IMG/VR virus record: IMGVR_UViG_3300038696_000498
Location: 1 to 25,579 of that record
From: a virus
Direction: 5' to 3' (one strand)
DNA: 25,579 nt
Positions 1-7,295 of this stretch are shown piece by piece. Every line of letters begins with the position of its first letter. The first letter of the stretch is position 1. Under the pieces are notes generated by a model. That model had not been told where the DNA came from, searched no databases, and was given only the letters and a program-made list of their open reading frames with translations. A program made the position numbers and the translations under genes.

Positions 1-32
1 GGCCGAAAGCAACGGGCGTGGTCAGGTCATGA

Positions 33-75
33 GGTAATCCCCCCCGAAAGTAAGGGGCTGCAAAAGTAGAATTTT
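33..75 (+). repeat. Left terminal inverted repeat of the IS
   Basis: The first bases are GGTAATCCCCCCC. The block ends with a GGGGCTGCA core and GTAGAATTTT. Each part has a counterpart in the reverse complement of the right end. The repeat is imperfect in the middle, as is usual for IS3-family ends. Confidence 0.85.
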
Positions 76-103
76 CTCGGCAAGATGAACGAGGAGAATT
101 CGA

Positions 104-367
104 ATGAAGACAAGCAGATACACTGAGGCGCAGATCATCGCGATCCTGCGCCAAGCCGAAGGCGGATTGCCGGTGGCCGAGCTGTGCCGTGAACACGGGA
201 TGAGCAATGCGTCGTTCTACAAGTGGCGGGCGAAGTATGGTGGGATGGATGCGTCCATGGTCAGCCAGATGAAGGCGATTGAGGACGAGAACCGCCGCCT
301 GAAGCGGATGTATGCTGACCTGAGCATGCAGAACGATCTGCTCAAGGAAGCCCTTGGAAAAAAGTAG
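104..367 (+). CDS. IS3-family transposase OrfA (helix-turn-helix, leucine zipper)
   Basis: This 87-aa protein is the DNA-binding subunit of an IS3-family transposase. Residues 8-43 form the usual HTH_Tnp_1 helix-turn-helix ([14 protein letters not shown], then [24 protein letters not shown]). Residues 55-84 form a heptad-rich segment ([20 protein letters not shown]) that serves as leucine zipper for multimerisation in this family. An AGGAG ribosome binding site (92-96) lies 7 bp before the ATG. The reading frame ends directly after the A-rich slippery site, so most ribosomes give OrfA, a regulator of transposition, and a minority give the OrfAB transposase. The length is normal for the family. 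Confidence 0.95.
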   Translation: MKTSRYTEAQIIAILRQAEGGLPVAELCREHGMSNASFYKWRAKYGGMDASMVSQMKAIEDENRRLKRMYADLSMQNDLLKEALGKK

Positions 368-399
368 TTCGGCCATCTCAGCGCCGCGAGATGGCCGAA
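358..399 (+). promoter_or_regulatory. Programmed -1 frameshift site (A AAA AAG plus hairpin)
   Basis: The heptamer A AAA AAG occupies 358-364 in the correct phase of the orfA frame (GGA AAA AAG TAG). Three bases downstream is a perfect 12-bp stem: 368-379 (TTCGGCCATCTC) pairs with 388-399 (GAGATGGCCGAA) around an 8-base loop. A -1 slip enters the orfB frame with no stop codon and reads [12 protein letters not shown], the expected OrfAB junction. The ATG at 391 sits inside the stem, so separate initiation of OrfB is unlikely. Confidence 0.93.
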
Positions 400-1191
400 A
401 CGGCGGTGGAACGACGGGGCGTCAGCATTGCCCTGGCATGCCGGGCCTTCGGTGTCAGCGAGACCTGCTATCGTTATAGTCCAAAGCTGAAGGACGAGAA
501 CGAGGTGATCGCCGACCTGCTGATGGGGCTGACGGATGCACGCAAGACCTGGGGGTTTGGCCTGTGCTTTCTGCATCTGCGCAACGTGAAAGGGCATCCA
601 TGGAACCACAAGAGGGTCTATCGGATCTACTGCCAGCTGGAGCTGAACCTGCGGATCAAGCCCCGCAAGCGGCTGAAACGCGAGAAACCTGATGTCCTGG
701 CGGTGCCGGACGGGCCCAATGTGACCTGGTCCATGGATTTCATGGCCGACCGTCTCGGCGATGGCCGCGCGTTTCGGCTTTTGAACGTGTTGGATGACTT
801 CAACCGCGAAGGGCTGGGGATCGAGGTTGATTTCTCGCTCCCTGCCGAACGGGTCATCCGTAGCTTGGACAGGATCATAGAATGGCGTGGAAAGCCCGGG
901 ACGATCAGGGTCGACAACGTCCCCGAATATATCAGCGAAACGCTGAGAAAATGGGCAGAGAAACATGCTGTTACGATCCAGCACATCCAACCCGGCCAGC
1001 CCCAGCAAAACGCTTATGTCGAGCGCTATAACCGGACGGTTCGGCATGAATGGCTGGACCAATACATCATCGAAAGCATCGAGGAGGCTCAGGATCAAGC
1101 CACGCAATGGCTATGGACTTACAACAACGACCGCCCCAACATGGGCATCGGCGGCATCACACCCGTAATGAAATTGAATATGGCTGCGTAA
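391..1191 (+). CDS. IS3-family transposase OrfB (DDE integrase domain)
   Basis: This is the catalytic half of the transposase, made as OrfAB by frameshifting, so the annotated ATG at 391 is probably not a true start. An HTH_21-like segment ([38 protein letters not shown]) precedes an rve-type integrase core. The three acidic residues are visible in TWSMDFMAD (first D), [11 protein letters not shown] (second D) and [15 protein letters not shown] (E, with the family R/K seven residues later). The second motif in close relatives is DNGPEY; here the glycine is valine. That substitution is next to the catalytic aspartate and may lower activity. The reading frame is otherwise intact to the right inverted repeat. 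Confidence 0.94.
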   Translation: MAETAVERRGVSIALACRAFGVSETCYRYSPKLKDENEVIADLLMGLTDARKTWGFGLCFLHLRNVKGHPWNHKRVYRIYCQLELNLRIKPRKRLKREKPDVLAVPDGPNVTWSMDFMADRLGDGRAFRLLNVLDDFNREGLGIEVDFSLPAERVIRSLDRIIEWRGKPGTIRVDNVPEYISETLRKWAEKHAVTIQHIQPGQPQQNAYVERYNRTVRHEWLDQYIIESIEEAQDQATQWLWTYNNDRPNMGIGGITPVMKLNMAA

Positions 1192-1230
1192 ATTCTACAG
1201 ATGCACCCCGTTAAAAAGGGGGAGATTACC
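1188..1230 (-). repeat. Right terminal inverted repeat of the IS
   Basis: Read on the minus strand it begins GGTAATCTCCCCC and later contains GGGGTGCA and GTAGAATTTA, matching the left end with a few mismatches. The stop codon of orfB lies inside it, the usual arrangement in compact IS3 elements. Confidence 0.85.
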
Positions 1231-1294
1231 ATGACACTATTAGGAGAAATCGGCGATCAGTTGCTGTTGCCAAGGCTTCGGACAGGTCAATTAC

Positions 1295-4249
1295 TTAGTT
1301 GCCGCGTCTGGAAATCCCATTTGATAATTTCTTCGGCCTCTGCTTGGTCGACGCCGGACGGGACTTTCCTGTGCAGGCTGGGTAGCGGACACAGCCCAGA
1401 AACTGCCCATAGCGGCTTTTGCGTTCAACCAGCCAGCCATCGCTGCATTCAGGGCAGTCCGCATAGCTGGCCCCGCAGCTGCACCGCACCTCCGACAATT
1501 CGGGCGCCAAACGCGGCAGGGCTGACCCGCAGGATGCGCAGGCAGGCAGCAAGTTTCCGCAATGCTGGACATGTTCGCAACGGTACCAGACACGACCGTC
1601 CTTGCCGGTAACGCCAACCAACCTGCCGCCGCATTCTCCGCATTCATGTTCTTCCTGATCCGCACCGGGTGGTGTGACCACACCGTAGGCGGGGTCTTTG
1701 CGCAGTTCTGTGACAAAAGCAGATGGACGGGCATTCGACGCAATGAGTGTGAGCGTGAAGCGTGCGCGCGTCATCGCGACATACATCACGCGTCGCTCCT
1801 CAGCGTTCTCGAACACCTCTTCTTCCGGAGAGACCAAAGTCAGTAACGGGTCATCGACCATTTCCGAGGGGAACCCCGTGCGGCCACTGTCGGCGTTCAA
1901 CAGAACTACATGATCAGCCTGCAGCCCTTTGGAAGCATGGATAGTCTTGAAGTTGAGCTGCAAGCGCGGAAACTGCCTCTTTACCGCGCTCATATCCGGT
2001 TCGACAAAACGGTATCGACCCAACAGAAGGACGCTCGGTGGTTTTCCAGAGCTATCGGACTGCGCCGACAGGTTGGCTAGAACTTCCGTGAGTTTGCCCT
2101 GCCCATCGTTGCGCGACGCTGTCACGATCCTGATCGCTGGTTCAGTTGCTATGCCCGCAGGAACAATCTGCTTTTCCAACTGGGCAGGGTTTTTAAGAAC
2201 AAATGTCTTGGCGGCAAAGGCGATCTGGTCAACCGAGCGGAACGTACGACCGAGATCAACTGTCCTATGAATACCAGCTTCGCTATCAAATTTTCCACCA
2301 AACTCTCCTCCGAAATGGCGCATCAAATGGATGTCAGAACCGGCAAAGCGAAAAATAGACTGCCAGTCGTCACCCACGGCAAACATTCGTACGTCCGGAT
2401 GCTGCGATTTCAGCGCCTTCACCAACCTTGCGCGGCTTTGCGAGATGTCCTGAAATTCGTCAACGAGGATATGGCGAAAGGGACTGACATACTCTCCCGT
2501 CTCTGTGTAGTGGGCGGCCCTGAGGATCATGTCCTCAAAGTCGATCCGCCCGTCGAGCCGTTTCTCATATTCCGCAAACACGGGCGCAAAGACATCCAGA
2601 AAAGCCTTGGCCCTCTTACCAAGCTTCATTCGTTTTGATTTTGCTTCACAATCGGCGAGGCTGTAGCCACCACTTTTGTACTTGCGGAGAAACGTCCCGA
2701 GAAGCTGCGAGAATGTATCCACCTGCTTTAAATCGATCACGCGATCATAGATTGTTTCGACCGGACGAGGGTTGATGGTCACATGGGGTGCCAGCTTTTC
2801 GGCAAGCGCAGTCAGAAGCCGACCTTCCTGACGTTCATAGCTGAAAGTTTCGACGAGGATGGTTTCGTGCGTCGCGTGAACCTCCCGTTTCCATTCCATG
2901 CCTGCCAGATAGCTTTCGCGGTCTACAAAGGGGGCAGTTGTCAGCCTTTCGCTGCCATCGGCCAGCTCCTGACGCCGGACCCCGAAATGCTCGATGTAGA
3001 CGCCGCTTTCGGTCAGCCGAAAATCAGGGCAATAGTCCCGCCGTCCAGTGCCCGGGAGCTTATGCTCATAGTTGGGTTCATACGTGTACTCGATACCATT
3101 TTCGTAGAGCCAGTTGGCGATTTGCAGCTCTTCATAGCTCTTGACCTTCTCGCCCTGCAACGTGCGCAGATCCTGCTGTTCCATATGGGTATAGAAGGCA
3201 TGCTTGGTGGCAAAATCCCATTCAGTCTTAGGCTCGACAAGAAAATGGGCAAACCATCGGATAATAGCCTTGGAGACATCTGACAGCGTTTTGATGAGAT
3301 CCTTCAGGATTTGCTTAATTAGGGCGGTGAATGCTTTATCGTCAGTGGCATGGTCGGCCAATGCTGGCTTAGAACCTTCAACTAGACCAATAATATCATA
3401 GGCGATCGCGTGGAAGGTCCGCGCCACAATTGGTACGCCCGATCGCGCCTCAACCCGCTCAGACATTTCTGCCGCTGCATTTTTGGCAAAAGCCAATAGC
3501 AGGATTTCATCCGGTTGCCTGATGCCAGCCTTCACAAGATAAGCAGCCTTCGCAGTAATGACGCTTGTCTTGCCTGACCCCGCCCCTGCGAGGACCAGTG
3601 TAGCATCCTCGTCCACCACTAGAGACAATCGCTGCTCGGGCGTCAGCGGCATGCTCTCAACGGTATCGAAGAACGCCTTCCAGCGTTCGAGTTCGGCAGT
3701 CACGAACGTCGAAATTGCCTCGGCTCTGGCGGCGCGCGGGTCGGCGACGAATTTCCTGACGCGATCAATGCGCACCATTCTTTCAGAACCGATGGCTTGG
3801 CGCTGCAGCTTAGACAAGAGCGTTACATCGAGATCGCGCGCGTCGACCAGCAGTGGCTCGATATTGCAAGCGGCAGGATATTGGTCCGGTTTCTTCAAGG
3901 CAGAAACGGCAGCATCAAGGCGGTCAAACAGGTCTGCTTCTCGCTCAAAGGCTGCCACATTGAAGTCGACCCAAGCGCGCGTCAATTTGTCGGAAAAATC
4001 CACCGCATCGGCATAGCGGGCACCACGCAAAATTGCGTTGGCATGAGCGCCTGTGGGCACAGTCATGGTTGAGCCTAGGGCGCTCTTTCTAACGGTCGGC
4101 GACTTGCAAACATCCGCAAGGGACAGGCGCGCTGTCTGGCCACGCTTAATTGCCCGAAGCTCAATACCATCAAGTTCGAAAACCTGGGCGGTTGTGCCAA
4201 ATGGGTTCACGATCAATCCGAGTAGTAGTCCCTGATGCAGTTGAATCAA
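1295..4249 (-). CDS. UvrD/HelD-like superfamily 1 helicase with nuclease-like insert and C-terminal zinc ribbons
   Basis: This 984-aa ATP-dependent DNA helicase is related to E. coli helicase IV. Walker A is AGAGSGKTS (221-229), Walker B ILVDEFQDIS (594-603), motif III GDDWQSIFRFAG (626-637), motif V HASKGLQADHVV (771-782) and motif VI YVAMTRAR (823-830). An insert at about 370-425 contains EELQIANWLYENGI, then CPDF and VYIEHFG, the spacing of a PD-(D/E)XK fold with D409 and E420, although the usual lysine is not evident. Residues 865-960 hold three zinc-ribbon pairs of CxxC type like those of topoisomerase I. It is longer than HelD (about 680 aa) because of the insert and the tail. The start is TTG with a weak ribosome site; an in-frame GTG lies 15 codons later. 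It stands alone on the minus strand. A role in repair or phage defence is possible; the helicase family is certain, the biological role is not. Confidence 0.9.
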   Translation of the reverse strand: MIQLHQGLLLGLIVNPFGTTAQVFELDGIELRAIKRGQTARLSLADVCKSPTVRKSALGSTMTVPTGAHANAILRGARYADAVDFSDKLTRAWVDFNVAAFEREADLFDRLDAAVSALKKPDQYPAACNIEPLLVDARDLDVTLLSKLQRQAIGSERMVRIDRVRKFVADPRAARAEAISTFVTAELERWKAFFDTVESMPLTPEQRLSLVVDEDATLVLAGAGSGKTSVITAKAAYLVKAGIRQPDEILLLAFAKNAAAEMSERVEARSGVPIVARTFHAIAYDIIGLVEGSKPALADHATDDKAFTALIKQILKDLIKTLSDVSKAIIRWFAHFLVEPKTEWDFATKHAFYTHMEQQDLRTLQGEKVKSYEELQIANWLYENGIEYTYEPNYEHKLPGTGRRDYCPDFRLTESGVYIEHFGVRRQELADGSERLTTAPFVDRESYLAGMEWKREVHATHETILVETFSYERQEGRLLTALAEKLAPHVTINPRPVETIYDRVIDLKQVDTFSQLLGTFLRKYKSGGYSLADCEAKSKRMKLGKRAKAFLDVFAPVFAEYEKRLDGRIDFEDMILRAAHYTETGEYVSPFRHILVDEFQDISQSRARLVKALKSQHPDVRMFAVGDDWQSIFRFAGSDIHLMRHFGGEFGGKFDSEAGIHRTVDLGRTFRSVDQIAFAAKTFVLKNPAQLEKQIVPAGIATEPAIRIVTASRNDGQGKLTEVLANLSAQSDSSGKPPSVLLLGRYRFVEPDMSAVKRQFPRLQLNFKTIHASKGLQADHVVLLNADSGRTGFPSEMVDDPLLTLVSPEEEVFENAEERRVMYVAMTRARFTLTLIASNARPSAFVTELRKDPAYGVVTPPGADQEEHECGECGGRLVGVTGKDGRVWYRCEHVQHCGNLLPACASCGSALPRLAPELSEVRCSCGASYADCPECSDGWLVERKSRYGQFLGCVRYPACTGKSRPASTKQRPKKLSNGISRRGN

Positions 4250-4314
4250 TACTTTAGCCCTGACCTATGCTTGCGTGACTGTGGGCCAAGTGGCCTCGTT
4301 CCGTATGGTGTTAC

Positions 4315-4947
4315 CTAATCAGCCATCAAATCAGAAAGGAACTCTGAGACAGGAGTAACCCCTGACATCAGAAGGTAGTCTCGCGCTCTGGTGGCAGCCA
4401 CGTAAAGCAAATGCCTCTCAGTTGACATGACCTCATCAAGTTGTGCTTCGTCTCTGGCTGCAAGAAGTCTCCCTTCATCCAGTAGGATCTGATGATCCAG
4501 AGCGACAACCGCTACAGCTTGAAATTCTGTTCCCTTGGATTCATGCATTGACAGAAAATTGATCCCGTTATTGGTTTCCCCAAATGCAGCGACATATTAT
4601 GCCAGCACTTCTTTCGTCCTGGCCAGCACTGCAATTTCGTCTTCCCCAACCCCAGCGGACAACAGCGTCTCTATCCAGCTAGTTAATTTTGACAGCTCTT
4701 GATCGCGGCTGCTGAATGCGCATAACTCTGGCTTTGGTCCTTCAAAGACTGATGTCACCCCGAGGCGGCTTTCCTCCGAACCGTCTGCTTCCACCAATGT
4801 TTCAGGTAAGAGACTTTGGCTACCAACCCTGATTTGGTGGGAAGTTCGGTAATTGACCTTCAAGCTGCGAGAACGTCCGCGAACTTCAACTTGAGCCGTA
4901 CTCCAAGGAAACGGGGCCCGAAAAATGCGCTGCGATTCTCTCGATCC
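4315..4947 (-). pseudogene. C-terminal remnant of a second UvrD-type helicase
   Basis: Read on the minus strand from about 4947, one frame gives ESQRIFRAPFPWS, then VEVRGRSRSLKVNYRTSHQIR, the motif III-IV region of UvrD-like helicases. It continues to KEVLA and a TAA stop at 4597-4599, and resumes in the same frame with LSMHESKGTEFQAVAV (motif V) and RHLLYVAATRARDYLLMS (motif VI), ending at 4315. Walker A and B are absent. The fragment therefore lacks the ATP-binding half and carries an internal nonsense codon, and cannot encode a working helicase. It is not part of the neighbouring intact helicase, which has its own copies of these motifs. Its upstream end is fused to the start of a different gene. 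Confidence 0.85.
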
Positions 4948-5294
4948 TCAAATCGACCATGCCGCGGGCACCAATACCCTAAGACGTACTCGATGAAATT
5001 CGCCATAAGATTTTCACCGAAGTCCCCCGCGCGTGTACTTGGGCCGGGCGCTGCCACCGAGTCCGAGAATTTGATATTGGTCATAAAATCGGCGTTAGAC
5101 AGACCCGTATCGGCAAACATATCCGGCAAGTCTTCATCGAGGCAGTAGTGCTGCCGGTAGTGGGTTGCCCAAGCTGAGAGGATCGAGGGATTATCTGCAT
5201 GCTGCAAAACCCAGATTTCAGCCTTGCGGCCATCTGCCGTTTCGATGACCTCGCCGGTATCCTCGAGCCATGCGACATGATCGGGTGTTACCAA
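4945..5294 (-). pseudogene. N-terminal remnant of a partner gene, fused to helicase remains
   Basis: A frame opens at a TTG (5294-5292) preceded by GAAGGA about 10 bases upstream, and reads MVTPDHVAWLEDTGEV and on to RAGDFGENLMANFIEYVLGYWCPRHGRF. The open frame runs to 4860, but from about 4945 onward the DNA encodes the UvrD helicase in another frame, so the last 25-30 residues are not native. The GDFGENL helix followed by a basic/aromatic stretch resembles the first helix of some PD-(D/E)XK or DUF1837-like nucleases, but the catalytic part would lie in the deleted section, so the family is not established. I infer one deletion that removed the end of this gene and the start of the helicase gene. 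Confidence 0.65.
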
Positions 5295-5763
5295 AATTCA
5301 AAAATCCTTCTTTTTTGCCGTTTTAATACTCAACGTTCACGTTCCTTAATCTTCAGACTTAGAACAAGGTTCTTAGATTGTCATGCTTCACCAACTCCCA
5401 GTGCATGTACTTTTCGCCAACCAGCTTGCTGTTTTGGTGATCTTCCAGAAGTCAGCCGCCGTGCGGACCTGCTCCGTTTAAAATCAATGTCGGTTCGCCA
5501 TGGTCTTCTCCTTGCTCGCAGCATCATGCCGTTGTTGCGCAGAAAATCCACTTATCCCAATTGTTCAGATTTCGGGAACCACCTTTCTATGCATGAATAA
5601 AGGCGTCGCTGAGGAAGAGAGCATTCAATCCATCAAGAATCCCGCTGCGTAAGTTAAACCTGAAATTGTGTAGAGTGTCAGGATTTTGGCAGAAAGCGCT
5701 TGTACTCTGTACTGACTTTGTCTTTTCTGCCGAGAATTTAGTGTCGTTGATTGTCGGCAGGCA
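5295..5763. other. Intergenic stretch with no supported gene
   Basis: Nothing in this 469-bp stretch reads as a convincing protein on either strand; the open frames are short and biased. It presumably contains the promoters of the leftward remnant and of the rightward ATPase operon. Near its right end an inverted repeat pairs 5688-5695 (GGCAGAAA) with 5724-5731 (TTTCTGCC), and a second one pairs 5728-5733 (TGCCGA) with 5754-5759 (TCGGCA). These overlap and could be alternative hairpins in the operon leader. Confidence 0.5.
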
Positions 5764-5778
5764 ACAGTTTCAAACTGT
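5764..5778. promoter_or_regulatory. 15-bp perfect palindrome, candidate operator
   Basis: ACAGTTTCAAACTGT is perfectly symmetrical around the central C and ends 36 bp before the ATPase start codon, where a repressor could block transcription. A related sequence at 15312-15326 matches at 11 of 15 positions and lies upstream of the methyltransferase gene. The methyltransferase has an N-terminal helix-turn-helix, so self-regulation of the whole island is a reasonable inference. No binding has been shown. Confidence 0.5.
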
Positions 5779-5814
5779 GGGATCGACTTAAAGTGCTGAC
5801 TGGGGCAACATCAA

Positions 5815-7293
5815 ATGAATTTGCGATTTGCCGATGCAACTCCTTTTGCTTCATCCTTGATCGAAGGACTTAGGGACTTCGGCTATAGTCTGGAAACGTC
5901 CCTTGCCGATGTGATTGATAACTCGATAACGGCAGGTGCAACCACGATTGAGGTTCTCGCAGACACCACTAGCGATGCCCCTTGGATAGCAATCATCGAT
6001 AACGGGTCCGGCATGACCGAGACCGATCTTGTCGATGCTATGCGACCAGGGTCAAGGAACCCCCTTGAAGAGAGAGCAGCAGGCGACTTGGGGCGGTTTG
6101 GCCTCGGGTTGAAGAGCGCGAGCTTTGCCCAATGCCGTAAACTGTCAGTCTTCTCGAAAATCGAAAATAAGGGGGTCTGCGCCACTTGGGATCTCGATGA
6201 GGTCGCCAAATCGAATGCGTGGCAAATATCACTCAGTGACGGGTTTGGGCACCCAGCTGTAGAAGCATTGGTCGAGGCGCATGGAACTGCCGTAATCTGG
6301 GAGAAGCTCGACCGTTTGGACGGAGGCTACCGGACAAATCATGCAGATCGCGCAAAAACAATCAACGCAGCGCTCTCGAAAGCAGAGCAGCATTTGCGAT
6401 TGGTCTTTCACCGGTTTCTGCAAGGAACCCGACCGCGCGTAAAATTAAGGCTGAACGGTCGTTCACTGGCGCCCATTGATCCTTTTGCCGAAACAAATGC
6501 GGCCACCCAATTTGACCAACCGGACGATCTGCTTCTTGCGCAGGGTATGGTGAAAATCCAGTGCGTTACACTTCCCCACAACAAGCGGATGACAAAAACA
6601 GCTTGGGAGGAGACCGGTGGTCCGGACGGTCACCTTAAATCCCAAGGTCTATACATTTACCGAGCTGACAGGCTCATCATCGCAGGTGGCTGGCTGGGCC
6701 TTGCGCGCCAGACAGAGCTGACCAAGCTTTGTCGTGTGAAGATCGATATTCCTAACTCGATGGATGCTGACTGGAAGATTGACGTCAAGAAAGCATCCGC
6801 ACAGCTGCCGCCAGTTGTCCGTGAACGGTTGAAAAAGGTGGTCGAACGATTTGTCGGGACGTCAAAAAGGACCTATCAGAAACGGGGACGCAAGCTGGTG
6901 GATGAGCAACGTGTACCCATGTGGAACAGGGTCAGAAAAGACGAGGATATCATTTTCCGGCCAAACCTCGACCACCCAGTATTTTCCGAGTTCCGAGACC
7001 TGCTGGGGAATGACCGCCTGGCAAAAACTTTTGACAACTGCATCGCGCTTTTAGGAGCGTCTCTACCAATTGAAAGTCTACATGCTGACTTGATGGGTGC
7101 TGCTGAAACTGTTGTTGCTGACCCTGTAGGTCTTGAAGCGCTACGGCAACAAATCGAAGCCCTCGTTGCGAAGTTCCTCGAACAAGGAATCCCCGAGGCA
7201 AATATCGCGGACACGCTGCGCAACATTGACCTGGTCAAGGCAAACTGGACAGTGGCAGAACCGATGATCGCGGAAATCTTGAAAGAGAGCTAA
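5815..7293 (+). CDS. MORC/MutL-type GHKL ATPase of a Z1 defence operon
   Basis: This 492-aa protein has a GHKL (gyrase, Hsp90, histidine kinase, MutL) ATPase domain in its first 200 residues. The N-box is SLADVIDNSITAGA (residues 29-42, with N36 for magnesium), motif II is IDNGSGM (61-67) and the lid/motif III is GRFGLGLKSASF (93-104). The position of the MutL catalytic glutamate holds D32. The remaining 290 residues contain a predicted transducer-like region and no recognised nuclease. Prokaryotic MORC-type ATPases of this kind were predicted to act as ATP-driven clamps in restriction-modification-like operons. It is the first gene of a four-gene unit and its stop is only 2 bp from the next ATG. 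Ribosome binding is weak (GGGG about 10 bases upstream), so expression may be kept low. Confidence 0.9.
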   Translation: MNLRFADATPFASSLIEGLRDFGYSLETSLADVIDNSITAGATTIEVLADTTSDAPWIAIIDNGSGMTETDLVDAMRPGSRNPLEERAAGDLGRFGLGLKSASFAQCRKLSVFSKIENKGVCATWDLDEVAKSNAWQISLSDGFGHPAVEALVEAHGTAVIWEKLDRLDGGYRTNHADRAKTINAALSKAEQHLRLVFHRFLQGTRPRVKLRLNGRSLAPIDPFAETNAATQFDQPDDLLLAQGMVKIQCVTLPHNKRMTKTAWEETGGPDGHLKSQGLYIYRADRLIIAGGWLGLARQTELTKLCRVKIDIPNSMDADWKIDVKKASAQLPPVVRERLKKVVERFVGTSKRTYQKRGRKLVDEQRVPMWNRVRKDEDIIFRPNLDHPVFSEFRDLLGNDRLAKTFDNCIALLGASLPIESLHADLMGAAETVVADPVGLEALRQQIEALVAKFLEQGIPEANIADTLRNIDLVKANWTVAEPMIAEILKES

Positions 7294-7295
7294 TC

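Larger units (their letters stand above)
33..1230 (+). mobile_element. Complete IS3-family (IS407-type) insertion sequence
   Basis: The element is 1198 bp long. Its left end begins GGTAATCC and its right end finishes with the inverted form GGAGATTACC. The flanks are identical 4-bp direct repeats, ATGA at 29-32 and 1231-1234, the target duplication length known for the IS407 group. Inside are orfA and orfB, joined by a -1 frameshift signal. The boundaries rest on direct reading of both ends and the duplication. The right end lies 64 bp beyond the stop codon of the minus-strand helicase, so that gene is not broken. What was interrupted, if anything, cannot be told from the 32 bases left of the element. 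Confidence 0.93.

Noticed and set aside
217-1107. Long 296-aa minus-strand open frame opposite the IS transposase
   Set aside because: It is a mirror of the transposase genes in GC-rich DNA, has no domain, and the plus-strand frames carry clear transposase motifs and signals.
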